Assembly (NCBI GenBank): GCA_902496595.1
Contig: CABVBV010000001.1
Coordinates: 1 to 64,000 of the forward strand
Origin: an uncultured Eubacteriales bacterium
GTDB taxonomy: Bacteria; Bacillota; Clostridia; Oscillospirales; Oscillospiraceae
Reading direction: 5' to 3'
DNA: 64,000 bases
Shown here piece by piece: positions 43,343 through 52,330 of the stretch. A model generated the notes under the pieces. That model had not been told where the DNA came from. It did not search any database and saw nothing but the letters and a program-made list of their open reading frames with translations. How positions within the stretch are numbered: position 1 is the first letter of the stretch; each line of letters begins with the position of its first letter. The position numbers and the translations under genes are program-made.

Positions 43343-45436
43343 TTATAATGCCCCGGCCGCTTCAAACCCGGGTTCGAGCCTGAGCTCCGTCAGGGCCTTC
43401 TGCCTTCTTTCCAGCTCGTCGATCATGAGCCGCTGCGCCGCCTCCACCTCAGCCGCTATCTTCTTTTCAAGCTCGTCGGCCCTGAGCCGGCAGGCCGATA
43501 TCCGCCTGCCCAGCTCGGCCTCGAAGTTCCCGGCTTCGGCATACAGGGCCAGGCCCAGCCGCTGGATGAACTCGTTTGCGTATCTGTCCGCCGCAAGCTC
43601 TATCTCCTTTTTCATGAACGGGTCGAGGACGTCGCTGTTGAGGGAAACGTCCAGCATGAATTTCGTATATTTCCCGCCGAAGCGGCCTTTGTTTATTTTG
43701 TCCCGCTTCACCTTCAGCCAAGCGGTCAGCCTGTTTCTGAAGCCCTCGTCCGGTCTGCAGAAATCTGCGTCGACCGCCGCTGCCGCCGACTCTTTGCAGA
43801 GACCGCGTATGAGGCCCTGGATATCCTCGAGTTCTCCGCTTCCGAGCCCCATCCGCTTTCCGTCTGCCCTCTTCTCATTGATATCCATCTTCTTGTCCAG
43901 CTCGTCCAGCAGTTTCCGGCAGGAACCCGCGAGCCCGGCGGCCCGCTTCTTCATGTAGTCCTCCCCGGTGAACACCGAGACGAAGGCGGCGGACATCTTC
44001 TGCGACCTGGGCAGGACGTATTCGTTCAGTATGTGCAGAGGCCAGCCTGCCAGCTCCATGCCCTTGTGGAGCTCGGCATTCTCGTTGAAGAGCTCGTCGC
44101 TGATGAGCTTGTAGCCCCGGAGTTCGGCCCTTTTCACGGCGTAGGCCTTGTCCGCCTCCATGCTCGAGCGCAGGGACTTGAGCAGTTCCGAGAGTTCGGA
44201 GCCGCTCTCCGTGCTCATGGCCTCGGCGACGCAGGCCCGGGCCTTCTCCAGCTTTTCCAGCTCCTCCCTCAGCGACCGGAGCCTGGCCGTTTTGCTCTCG
44301 TCCGCCCCGGCGCCGCCCGCCTTCACGGCAGCTATGCCCTTTGTAAAGTCCTCACTGAGCAGCTCGACGGCTTTATTAATATTCTTCTGTATGGGCTCCA
44401 TGAGCTGCCGGAGCTTTTCCGGGTCTTCGACGATGCGCCGGCACTCTGCGCCGAGGTCTTCGCAGAGCCTTTTGAAGTCTGCGCACGGCTCTCTGCTCTT
44501 CATCTTTCTCTGCATTTGCAGCTCCAGGCCGAAGAGCGCGTCCGCATCCTCCTGCTCCTGCCTCGTGAGGACGCCCCGGAGGAGATTCGTATAGTTGTAG
44601 GTATCGGCGGATTTTATCCGCTCTTCGAGCGCGTTCAGGGAATAGAACATCTTCTTCGGCATATCGAGCCCGAAGATGTTCTTCATATTGGCCTTTGCGT
44701 CCGCTATCGTGCTGTGGCTTATCCTGTTCTGCACTACGAAGACCCGGCCGTCTTCGAGCAGCCGCCTGAACGGGGCTTCGCAGTCCGAGATCTTCTCCCT
44801 CAGGAACTCGGTGTCGCTCTGGATTATCTTCTGGAAGACGACAACTATCATCTCGCAGCCCTGGCCAAGCACCTCGTCGAAGCGGTCGTTATCTCCGGCG
44901 GAGCTGTTTCTGCCGGGCGCGTCTATGAGCGTGACGCCCTTGGGCAGTTTCGAGCTGCCGGGCAGGTCGATGATCGCGCTGACCACGTCTTTGTAGAGTT
45001 CCTGGCCTTCGCCCGAGGCGGCCTGCTCCGGAGTGTAGCAGTAGTTCATGATGAAGCCGCCGCTGCTCACGTGCTCCACCACGGGCAGGCCCCCGGGGCT
45101 GCCGGTCTTGATTACGTCGACGGTCGGGGCGTTTTTTGCGCTCCTTCCCGCCTTTACCCAGACCGGGATGGGCGAGGTCGTGTGCAGGCCCTCCGGGACT
45201 ATTATCCAACCCGAGGCCGCGTTCACGAAGGTGCTCTTGCCCGCGCTGGACGCGCCCAGGAACAGCACCCTCACCGGCCCCTGCCTGAGCCTCAGCCACG
45301 CCTCGCGGAGCAGCTCCGCCGCCTCAGCGTTCTCATGCTTCTTCGCCATGGGGAAGAGTTTCTCCTCCACCAGCTTCCTGAGGTCATAAAACAGCTTGTC
45401 GAGCTCCTCTATGCTCTTTTCATTTCCCCACTTCAT
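43343..45436 (-). CDS. Dynamin-like GTPase A
   Basis: The 697-residue protein has a dynamin-family GTPase domain: G1 LFLGASSAGKSTFVNA (about residue 63), switch I Thr in HTTSPIPVWV and G3 LIDAPGRNSS. G4 is unusual (VVQNRISHS). The helical stalk follows to the C-terminus, with charged coiled segments and no clear membrane helix. Members remodel membranes by GTP-driven assembly. The ATG at 45436 is taken because GGGGTGG lies a few bases before it; a GTG three codons earlier is possible. It is the partner of dynamin-like B, encoded just upstream. Confidence 0.87.
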   Translation of the reverse strand: MKWGNEKSIEELDKLFYDLRKLVEEKLFPMAKKHENAEAAELLREAWLRLRQGPVRVLFLGASSAGKSTFVNAASGWIIVPEGLHTTSPIPVWVKAGRSAKNAPTVDVIKTGSPGGLPVVEHVSSGGFIMNYCYTPEQAASGEGQELYKDVVSAIIDLPGSSKLPKGVTLIDAPGRNSSAGDNDRFDEVLGQGCEMIVVVFQKIIQSDTEFLREKISDCEAPFRRLLEDGRVFVVQNRISHSTIADAKANMKNIFGLDMPKKMFYSLNALEERIKSADTYNYTNLLRGVLTRQEQEDADALFGLELQMQRKMKSREPCADFKRLCEDLGAECRRIVEDPEKLRQLMEPIQKNINKAVELLSEDFTKGIAAVKAGGAGADESKTARLRSLREELEKLEKARACVAEAMSTESGSELSELLKSLRSSMEADKAYAVKRAELRGYKLISDELFNENAELHKGMELAGWPLHILNEYVLPRSQKMSAAFVSVFTGEDYMKKRAAGLAGSCRKLLDELDKKMDINEKRADGKRMGLGSGELEDIQGLIRGLCKESAAAAVDADFCRPDEGFRNRLTAWLKVKRDKINKGRFGGKYTKFMLDVSLNSDVLDPFMKKEIELAADRYANEFIQRLGLALYAEAGNFEAELGRRISACRLRADELEKKIAAEVEAAQRLMIDELERRQKALTELRLEPGFEAAGAL

Positions 45437-45479
45437 CTCATCCACCCCGCTCAGATTAGTCTGCCGCGCAGGCCCGGCC

Positions 45480-47621
45480 TCAGCCGTTCTGAAGGCTGCT
45501 CTGCATATACAGAATGTCGGATTTTATCTCTTCGCACTTCCTCTTGAGCTCGGCGGCCTTCTCGCTCTCCTGCGTCCGCTCCCCGCTCTTGGCCCTCAGC
45601 CGCTCCTCCAGCTCGGACAGCGTGACCTCCAGCGAGACAAAGAGCTTTATGTGGCTCATACATATCTTGGTCTTCGTCATGTCGAAGGCTGCGGTGGTCT
45701 CGAGGAAGATGTTGCTGCTCGTGTAGTCGGACATACCGTTCACCACGGCCTCGGCCATGGGTGCGAAGAGGTTCTTCGTTATCTTGTTCCACAGCCAGTC
45801 CGCCGCCTGGGGGAAGAACTTCGTGATGATGCCCAGCTTGCACTTCGAGACGTATCTCCTGATGGATTCCTCAAAGCGCCGGCCGCTCATCATGCAGGAG
45901 TCCGCGATGATCTCCTTCACCTTCTCCTCCAGATCCAGCTCCAGCTGCCTGAAGATCTCGTCCACGATGACGGACTCCGGGAGGCTGGCGCCGAGGTTCG
46001 CCGCGCCCATGTTCCGGAGCGACTCGACCCTGGTGTTGAGCAGGTTCGCCTGGTTCGCTATGAACAGCCTGACCTCCTCCATGACCGCGAACGGGGTCTG
46101 GTAATCGTCCGTGCGCCGCTCGTCCAGGGCCTTGAGCAGCTGGCCGGTGCAGTATTCGTAGGTGCTCTTTATCTGCTCCGGCAGCATGGAGCGCAGGAAC
46201 TGCTCCCTGCCCTCCACGTCCATGCTCAGGTAGTCCCTGAACCGGCTGCGGAAGTCCAGGGGCATGGCCGTGCGCAGGGCGTTGCCCGCGCAGTCGGTGA
46301 TCAGGTCGGGAGTGATGTCCTCGAGCAGCCTGGTGAAGCTCTGCCTGTACTTCTGGTTGAGCGCCATGAGCGCCGTGGTGATCCCGGCCTGCTCCTCGGC
46401 GTCGTCCTCCCTGAGCGCGGCGAAGTTCTCCCTGCGCCGCTCCAGCTCCGCCATGCTGAGGTTTATGTCCCCGACGCGCTTGTCAGCCGCGTTCATCACC
46501 CCGTCTATGACGGGCACGAGCTCACGTATCCTGCGCACAGCAACGGAGTTCCGGCCGAAGCAGAGCTTGTACGCCTTGCGCTTTATCGCCTCCGCGAGCT
46601 CAGGTATGCCCGAGGTCTCCACAAGCTCCGCCCTGTCGAAGCCCTCGAGCTCCTCGCGCTCAAATTCCTCCAGCTCGCGCAGGCTGCTCACCGCCTCCTC
46701 GCCGCTCCCGGCCGGGGCGCAGTCCACATATGGATACTCTCCCAGAAGGCCCAGGCGGCCCCGGTAGGCGTTTATAAAGAACACGTTCTCCTCCGCCAGC
46801 CTCCGGATCTCGGCCTCGTCCATGCCGAGGTCGCTGTTGCGGTAGAGGGCGCAGACGCTCTCAATGAACGGCGCCTTCGCCGGGACGCCGTACCAGTCAT
46901 TGTAGACGAAAAACAGGTTCTCGGGGGATACCGCCCTGAAAGGCTCTATGTCCCCGGAGTCGGAGCTCCGGGTCTGAGCGTTCCGGCAGCCCAGCACATA
47001 TTGGTAGAGAAAGCGCTTCTCGTCGAGGTTCAGGTTGGCGCTCTTCGTCACGAAGACCACGGCGTCCACTCCCTCGCGCAGCACCCTTATCGTCTTGCGG
47101 CTGTCGACGGTGGTCGCCGCGATGCCCAGGGTGTCTATCAGGGTCAGCCCGCCCTCGAGCAGACGGCTGCAGGTCTTCACCGCCCCGAACTCCACCGAGT
47201 TGTAGCGGCTCCTGTCCCGGTTGGCGATGTCCTCGATATTATAGCAATACTCCCGCTTGAACGTGTTCAGGTCGCAGGTCTTGCGTTTGAATTTCCCGTC
47301 CTCGGTGAGATAGATCTCGGCCTGCGAGGCCTTCTCGTCCCGGTAGCCTATCCAGACCGGTATCGGAGAGGACACGCTGGGGTTCTCGGGCAGCGCGAGT
47401 TCGCCTATGAGGGCGTTTATGGCCGTGCTCTTGCCCGTGCTCGTCACCCCGACGAAGGCCGTGCGCACGAGCCCCTGGCCCAGCCTCGGCTCCAGGTGCC
47501 TCAGCGTCCTGGTGCTGTTATCGTCACCCATGAGCTCCGTCATCTCTGCCAGCGCACGCACATGGCCGGAGAGCCGCTCCACCGCCTTGCCTGCGGTGAC
47601 TTTGTCTTCACAGCTTGTCAT
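45480..47621 (-). CDS. Dynamin-like GTPase B
   Basis: The 713-residue protein has a GTPase domain with G1 AFVGVTSTGKSTAINAL (about residue 54), a switch I Ser/Thr (SVSSPIPVWIG), G3 LIDTLGIA and G4-like FVYNDWYG. The stalk is long and helical. It resembles dynamin-like A in order but is too different to be a recent duplicate. Dynamin pairs in bacteria (for example LeoA/B/C and DynA/B) often form mixed assemblies on membranes. GGGAGG lies nine bases before the ATG at 47621. It follows the P-loop-less protein by 22 bases. Confidence 0.87.
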   Translation of the reverse strand: MTSCEDKVTAGKAVERLSGHVRALAEMTELMGDDNSTRTLRHLEPRLGQGLVRTAFVGVTSTGKSTAINALIGELALPENPSVSSPIPVWIGYRDEKASQAEIYLTEDGKFKRKTCDLNTFKREYCYNIEDIANRDRSRYNSVEFGAVKTCSRLLEGGLTLIDTLGIAATTVDSRKTIRVLREGVDAVVFVTKSANLNLDEKRFLYQYVLGCRNAQTRSSDSGDIEPFRAVSPENLFFVYNDWYGVPAKAPFIESVCALYRNSDLGMDEAEIRRLAEENVFFINAYRGRLGLLGEYPYVDCAPAGSGEEAVSSLRELEEFEREELEGFDRAELVETSGIPELAEAIKRKAYKLCFGRNSVAVRRIRELVPVIDGVMNAADKRVGDINLSMAELERRRENFAALREDDAEEQAGITTALMALNQKYRQSFTRLLEDITPDLITDCAGNALRTAMPLDFRSRFRDYLSMDVEGREQFLRSMLPEQIKSTYEYCTGQLLKALDERRTDDYQTPFAVMEEVRLFIANQANLLNTRVESLRNMGAANLGASLPESVIVDEIFRQLELDLEEKVKEIIADSCMMSGRRFEESIRRYVSKCKLGIITKFFPQAADWLWNKITKNLFAPMAEAVVNGMSDYTSSNIFLETTAAFDMTKTKICMSHIKLFVSLEVTLSELEERLRAKSGERTQESEKAAELKRKCEEIKSDILYMQSSLQNG

Positions 47622-47643
47622 TTCACGCATCCTCCCTGCATTC

Positions 47644-49335
47644 TCAGAGCTCCGCCTTCAATGCCACCAGGTCGTGGAGGCCCCTGCTGAGGTTCGCGGC
47701 CGCCTCCTCGGCCCTGCGCCCGCTCTCTTCAAATTCCTCTCTCCTGGCCCTGATGCGTCCGCCGTAGTCCGCGGTCATCTTCCTGTACTGCTCGTCCAGG
47801 AGGCTGCAGAGCCTCGGGAACACGCTGTCGGCCAGCTGGCAGCAGAGTTTGTCCTCAGCCTCGTCCATCTGCTTCAAGACCTCCTTGCGGAGATTTGATA
47901 CGTAGAGGCTCAGCGGCATGGCCGAATCCACAACGACCACGAGCCGCTTCTGAGCCGCGTCGCTCAGATCGTCCAGGAGCGATTTGAGGCCCAGCAGGCC
48001 CAGGGCGTCCAGGTATCCGCCGAGCATATTCGTTATGAGCAGCTTGACGCCCATCGTCAGGCCCTTGGTGAGCACGTCGGCCAGGGCGGTGTGGTAGTCG
48101 CCCATATTCACTCCCTCGGTCTTGAGGAAGTCCAGCTCCATATCCTGATCCTGCTCGCCGGCCCCGGCGTCCACCTCGCTCACGGCCCTTTTGAACCGGC
48201 CTATGAGTTTGGAGAAGCGCTCCTCCGTCCTGGGTATGAGCAGGGTCGCCGCGACCTCCGAGGTCATCCTGCCGAGGAAGCTGTTGACCACCTCTCCCAG
48301 ATAGTCGCCCGTGAGCTGCCGGAGATCCTCCTTGGGGTTGTCGGACTTCGCGGCGGCCTCGTCTATGAGCCCCGGCAGGGCGGATCTCAGGGCGGAGAAC
48401 ATGGCCTTCGTCTCGGCTCTGAGCTTCTCGTTCTCCTCTTCGCTCAGGAGCCGGCTGAGGCCGTAGCGGTCGGTCTCGGCCATGGCGACGAAGCTCTTCT
48501 CCGCGCTCCTGCAGCGCTCCGCGGCTTCGGAGGCGGCGGCTGCCGCCGCCCTCTCGCGCTCCAGCGCGAGCTCCAGCTTCTCCTCAGTCCTCTCGCAGCA
48601 CTTGAGCGCCGCCGCCCGGCCGGAGCCCGTGTCCTTCCGGTCAAGTATGTCGCGCACCGCCGCGTCCAGAGCAAGGGCGAGGCCGGACTCGCGCTTCGGC
48701 CGGCACTCGACCACCGTCACCTTCTGCCTGCCCAGCATCGCCTCCGCCATCTTGCCCAGGGCCGCGTTGCCCCTGGGCGTTCTGTACATCAGCACTACGC
48801 AGGCCCGCTCCGCTATGCAGCGCTCGCCGGAGAGCCAGCGGCAAAGGACGTCGTAGTCCTCAGAAAACCCTCCCGCATCCGCCGCCGCGACGAGGATGCA
48901 GCCCGTGCAGCCCGAACCGAGACTGTTCAGCCGCTCGAGGCTCATGTCCCGGAGCATCAGGAACCTCAGCCCGCAGCGCTTGAGCGCGGGGTTCGGGGCC
49001 TTCACCGTGCATTCGCGCAGCTCGGAGAGCCTGGCCCCGCAGACGCTCCTGAAGTCCTCTGCGCTCAGATAGTGCTCCGTCGCTCCGGAGGCGTTCACCG
49101 CCCTTATCGAGAAGCTCTCCCCGTATTCCGCGTTCACCGGGAAGTCCGGGGCCGCCTCCGGCCCGAAGAGCGGGCTTTCCAGGCACAGCAGCGAGAAGGG
49201 CAGGGCCTCCTGCGCGCCCGCGACCAGCAGCTTCTCGGCTCCTGCTCCGGAGGCCCGGAGCAGGCCGCGCTCGTATTCCGTATCCACAGGCAGGGAGCTC
49301 AGCAGCTCCTCCAGCCTCGCCGTCGTCTCCTCCAT
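47644..49335 (-). CDS. P-loop-less dynamin-like protein
   Basis: The 563-residue protein has the overall build of the two dynamin-like GTPases. At the N-terminus, KLLVAGAQEALPFSLL stands where the P-loop would be, with no GKS/T. A helical stalk with an Ala-rich coiled segment (AAAAAASEAAERCRS) follows. It probably cannot bind GTP in the normal way. The ATG at 49335 has AAGGGGG eight bases before it. A second ATG at 49353 overlaps the peptidase stop (ATGA) and could be used for coupling. It may regulate the assembly of A and B. Confidence 0.65.
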   Translation of the reverse strand: MEETTARLEELLSSLPVDTEYERGLLRASGAGAEKLLVAGAQEALPFSLLCLESPLFGPEAAPDFPVNAEYGESFSIRAVNASGATEHYLSAEDFRSVCGARLSELRECTVKAPNPALKRCGLRFLMLRDMSLERLNSLGSGCTGCILVAAADAGGFSEDYDVLCRWLSGERCIAERACVVLMYRTPRGNAALGKMAEAMLGRQKVTVVECRPKRESGLALALDAAVRDILDRKDTGSGRAAALKCCERTEEKLELALERERAAAAAASEAAERCRSAEKSFVAMAETDRYGLSRLLSEEENEKLRAETKAMFSALRSALPGLIDEAAAKSDNPKEDLRQLTGDYLGEVVNSFLGRMTSEVAATLLIPRTEERFSKLIGRFKRAVSEVDAGAGEQDQDMELDFLKTEGVNMGDYHTALADVLTKGLTMGVKLLITNMLGGYLDALGLLGLKSLLDDLSDAAQKRLVVVVDSAMPLSLYVSNLRKEVLKQMDEAEDKLCCQLADSVFPRLCSLLDEQYRKMTADYGGRIRARREEFEESGRRAEEAAANLSRGLHDLVALKAEL

Positions 49336-49349
49336 GTCCGCCGCCCCCT

Positions 49350-50333
49350 TCATTCGTTCGTCAGCTGGAAGGACATGAACCTGCCCAGCACCGCGTCGCT
49401 CAGCAGCCCCGGATACTCCCCGGGGTCGAAGCCCAGGCAGCGGTAGAAGAGCTGGGACTGGCTGAAGTTTATCATCGCCATGGCCCTGTGCCTGTCGTGC
49501 GGGTGGCTCCCGGAGCTCACGGTCAGCTTCGAAGCATTGTCGAACAGCCTGTCCATGGCGCTCTGGAGCTCCTCATAGTCCACGGCCCGGCTCCAGTCGG
49601 TGCGGTCGGGCCAGTTCTTGCCCGCGAGCTCCAGCTTCAGCAGGGACGAGACTCCGTACAGGGCCGCCCTTGACGCGGCGTACTCGGGCGCACAGCCCGG
49701 AAGATGCTCCAGCATCCACCTCGCGCAGACGATCATCCCCGCCCTGTCCGCGCTGTACTCCTTGTCGCTGCCGTAGCTCGAGTCGGAGCCCAGCGTGGAG
49801 TGGTGGCACTGGGTGTGCCCCAGCTCATGGCCCACGATGAAGCACAGCTCCTCGACCTTGAGCATACCGTGCTCCTTGAAAAACTGGTCGGATATGTATA
49901 TCCAGACCTTGTCCTGATAGTCCAGCGCAAAGGCGTTATAGCGCAGCTCGTCTCCTCCCGAGGTGTAGAGGTTCGTGATGGGAGGGACGCCTGTGAGCGT
50001 TTTCGAGGCGAAGACGCAGACGTTGTAGAGCAGCGGGTACTCCCCAAAGGGTATGGAGCGGACGTCGCCCATGCCTGTCTTGAGCTGCCTCGCCGCCTCG
50101 GCGAAGCCGGCCCGCTGGAGATAGGGGTTCTCCTTCGCCTTTTCTGAGAAGCGCCTGATGCGCTCCGCCTCTCCGGCCGTGGCGTATTCCGGGACGGAGA
50201 GCGGCTGACGCAGCCGCTCCTTCGTCTCCTCTATGTAGTCGTACAGGCCGGGAAAGACAAAGCCCTCCTTCAGCCAGTTCGTTCCGTAATACTCGAACCT
50301 CGTCGTGTTCCGCTCCGCAGCCCCGGTCTTCAT
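49350..50333 (-). CDS. M48-type zinc metallopeptidase
   Basis: The 327-residue protein has the complete M48 motif set: HELGH (in FIVGHELGHTQCHHS, about residue 168) and the third ligand in EYSADRAG, 20 residues later. No signal or membrane helix is seen, so it acts in the cytoplasm, unlike HtpX or BepA. GGGGGAG lies six bases before the ATG. It is coupled to the P-loop-less dynamin-like gene by ATGA overlap. It could process or degrade a component or target of the system. Confidence 0.9.
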   Translation of the reverse strand: MKTGAAERNTTRFEYYGTNWLKEGFVFPGLYDYIEETKERLRQPLSVPEYATAGEAERIRRFSEKAKENPYLQRAGFAEAARQLKTGMGDVRSIPFGEYPLLYNVCVFASKTLTGVPPITNLYTSGGDELRYNAFALDYQDKVWIYISDQFFKEHGMLKVEELCFIVGHELGHTQCHHSTLGSDSSYGSDKEYSADRAGMIVCARWMLEHLPGCAPEYAASRAALYGVSSLLKLELAGKNWPDRTDWSRAVDYEELQSAMDRLFDNASKLTVSSGSHPHDRHRAMAMINFSQSQLFYRCLGFDPGEYPGLLSDAVLGRFMSFQLTNE

Positions 50334-50345
50334 ACGCTCTCCCCC

Positions 50346-50528
50346 TCAGTCCGTCTTCCGCTCCTGCATCCCGGAGCTCTCGAAAGGCTGGACGGAGGCG
50401 ATGTGGTGCTTGAGCGCGAACAGCACGTCCGCGTCCTCCGGATACAGCCTCTCGGCCTTCCTCAGCCCTTCATATGTGCAGATGATAACACGTCTTTTTC
50501 TCTGAACGTCCGGTTCGTTTCCGCTCAC
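50346..50528 (-). CDS. Small unknown protein of system 2
   Basis: A 60-residue reading frame starts at GTG 50526-50528, overlapping the vWA stop (GTGA), with AGGG four bases before, and ends 13 bases before the peptidase ATG. Packing and the ATGA-like overlap suggest a real gene. It contains a short mixed segment (VIICTYEGLRKAERLYPED) and no family. The longer frame reaching 50627 overlaps the vWA gene and is not used. Confidence 0.5.
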   Translation of the reverse strand: MSGNEPDVQRKRRVIICTYEGLRKAERLYPEDADVLFALKHHIASVQPFESSGMQERKTD

Positions 50529-51172
50529 TTTTCCCTGCCCCTGCGGCTTTTGGCGTAGCCCTCGATATCGGCCTTCCAGGAGGCTCTCGGGGCCGCGTTG
50601 GCGCGGATGCGGCTGGCCTCGGCGCACACCGCGGCGTAGTTTCTCCTCGTGCCCTCAGGGTCGGCGCTGTAAGTCGCGGCCCTGTCGGCGGGGATGCCCA
50701 TGCTCCCGGCCACCTTTATGGCGTCCATATTCGCGCCGAGGAAGATGAACTCCCAGCCGCGCTCACTCTGCACCCGCTCGACCAGCCGCTTCACCCGGGC
50801 GCTGTCGTACTCGCGGCTCGCGTTCTCCAGCCCGTCGGTCGTGATGACGAAGAGCACCTTCCCGGGCCTGGACTCGTCCGCGTCCCCCTCCTGCGCCGCG
50901 ATGACCCGGCTGACCGTCCTGCCTATGGCGTCCAGCAGCGCCGTGCAGCCCCTGACGTAGTAGTCGGCCGCCGTGATGGGCCGGATCTCCCGGATATCCC
51001 TGCGCTCGTGCAGGAGCTCGTACTCGTCGTCGAAGAGCACCGTGGTCACGAGGGCCTCGCCCGGCTCCTTCTTCTGCCTCTCGATCATGGCGTTGTAGCC
51101 CCCGATGGTGTCGCTCTCCAGCCCCGTCATGGAGCCGCTGCGGTCAAGGATGAATACCAGTTCCGTTTTCAC
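50525..51172 (-). CDS. vWA-domain protein (TerY/YfbK-like) of system 2
   Basis: The 215-residue protein is essentially one vWA domain. It has the metal-site motif FILDRSGSM (residues 6-14), the Thr in RGCTALLDAIG and ITTDGLENAS. It has no signal or membrane helix, like TerY-type cytosolic vWA proteins that pair with kinases, phosphatases or ATPases. GTG at 51170-51172 is the start, since GGAGGT lies nine bases before; the frame continues upstream without a site. The macrodomain gene precedes it by 79 bases across a hairpin. Confidence 0.88.
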   Translation of the reverse strand: MKTELVFILDRSGSMTGLESDTIGGYNAMIERQKKEPGEALVTTVLFDDEYELLHERRDIREIRPITAADYYVRGCTALLDAIGRTVSRVIAAQEGDADESRPGKVLFVITTDGLENASREYDSARVKRLVERVQSERGWEFIFLGANMDAIKVAGSMGIPADRAATYSADPEGTRRNYAAVCAEASRIRANAAPRASWKADIEGYAKSRRGREK

Positions 51173-51223
51173 AATAAAAAACCTCCAATCAGTTATACTG
51201 ACCGGAGGATAACACATCTCGTC

Positions 51224-51253
51224 TATAAAAATGTCGCTTCTAGGGCGACATTT
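51224..51253 (-). terminator. Hairpin with T-run between the macrodomain and vWA genes
   Basis: A nine-bp stem (51229-51237 with 51245-51253, AAATGTCGC) encloses a seven-base loop. On the minus strand it is followed by TTTTTATAG. It overlaps the macrodomain stop. It looks like a weak terminator or attenuator that could set the ratio of macrodomain to downstream products. Confidence 0.6.
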
Positions 51254-52268
51254 AGAAGCCCAGCGGCTTCTCACCGAAGTGGAAGAGCGCCTCGTTTATT
51301 TCAAAGATGTCGAAAACGCCCTCTGAGATGTAATATTCTATTATCAGGTCGCTGCGGCTGCCGTGCGAGAGGGCGTAGCCCGCCCTGCCGAGGAAGTCCC
51401 TTGTCTCGTCGAGGTTGAGCCTCAGCGCCACGGCCAGGGCAAGGACGGTGGGCTTGCCCGGGACGTAGCCGTCCTTCCTGAGCTTTGAAAAGTGCTTCCT
51501 GTCCATATTGGCCCTCTTGTACACCTCGGTGTCTGTGAAGCCCTTTTCGTCAATGAGCCTGAGCAGCATACGGCTGAAGGACTCGTCCATGTTCATGAGC
51601 AAGTCCGCGAGGCTCCGCCTTCCCTTGCCGGCCACGGCGAAGGCCCCGAGGGGCGCACTGCTGCCATACTGCCGAGGCGCGGCCGAGGGCTCGGGAGCTC
51701 CGGCGGCAAAGCCGATGCCGGACGGGTCGGGCTCCCTGCCCATGTTCAGCTCCAGGTAGCCGTCCAGCTCCCGGAACCGGTCTCCCGGCCGGGCCGGGCC
51801 CGGCGCCCCGTCCGGAAGCGAGAGCAGGACTCTGAGCTCGTGCCCGTTGAGGAAATCCCGGATAACGCCGACGGCGACTTCCAGGGCCAGCTCCTCCGGG
51901 AAACCGTAGCCCCCGACGGAGACGAGCGGGAGGGCCACGTCCGAGAAGCCGCGCCTGAATGCGAGCTCGAGGCAGGAGCGGTAGCAGGAGGCCAGGAGCT
52001 CTTTCTCACCCTCCGAACCCCCGCGCCAGACCGGCCCGACGGTATGTATGATATATTTTGCGGGCAGGCCGTAGCCCTTTGTAACTACCGCCCCGCCCGT
52101 CTCACAGCAGCCGATGGCGGCGCAGGCCGCGGCGAGCTTCGCGCTGCCAGCCGCCTCGAAGAGCTCCGCGCAGACCCCTCCGCCGCGCCGCAGCGAGGGC
52201 GTGGCGGGATTCACCACCGCGTCCACCGCCAGCTCTGTGAGCCTGTCTCTCACCATTGCAAAGGGCAT
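51252..52268 (-). CDS. Macrodomain protein with C-terminal HTH-like domain (first gene of system 2)
   Basis: The 338-residue protein has an N-terminal macrodomain (to about residue 150), with AVDAVVNPATPSLRRGGGV (ADP-ribose contact), IHTVGPVWRGG and LPLVSVGGYGFPEE. A C-terminal ~125-residue domain has a helix-turn-helix-like pattern (GFTDTEVYKRANMDRKHFSKL region) and the closing block FDIFEINEALFHFGE. Macrodomains bind or hydrolyse ADP-ribose. The ATG at 52268 is preferred, because GGAGGTG precedes it and the promoter start lies after the earlier ATGs. It could be an ADP-ribose-responsive regulator of the operon. Confidence 0.88.
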   Translation of the reverse strand: MPFAMVRDRLTELAVDAVVNPATPSLRRGGGVCAELFEAAGSAKLAAACAAIGCCETGGAVVTKGYGLPAKYIIHTVGPVWRGGSEGEKELLASCYRSCLELAFRRGFSDVALPLVSVGGYGFPEELALEVAVGVIRDFLNGHELRVLLSLPDGAPGPARPGDRFRELDGYLELNMGREPDPSGIGFAAGAPEPSAAPRQYGSSAPLGAFAVAGKGRRSLADLLMNMDESFSRMLLRLIDEKGFTDTEVYKRANMDRKHFSKLRKDGYVPGKPTVLALAVALRLNLDETRDFLGRAGYALSHGSRSDLIIEYYISEGVFDIFEINEALFHFGEKPLGF

Positions 52269-52299
52269 CTCCCTCACCTCCATCACGATATGCACAGAC

Positions 52300-52329
52300 A
52301 TTATATACCTGTCACGCCGGAGATTACAA
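52300..52329 (-). promoter_or_regulatory. Predicted promoter of system 2
   Basis: On the minus strand TTGTAA (52324-52329) and TATAAT (52300-52305) are separated by 18 bases. The start point would be near 52293, so translation must begin at the ATG at 52268 or 52283. It lies directly after the upstream operon's terminator. Confidence 0.6.
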
Positions 52330-52330
52330 C

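Noticed and set aside
50346..50627. A 93-codon frame for the small system 2 protein
   Set aside because: It overlaps the vWA gene by 100 bases. The GTG at 50528 overlapping the vWA stop gives a normal operon spacing.
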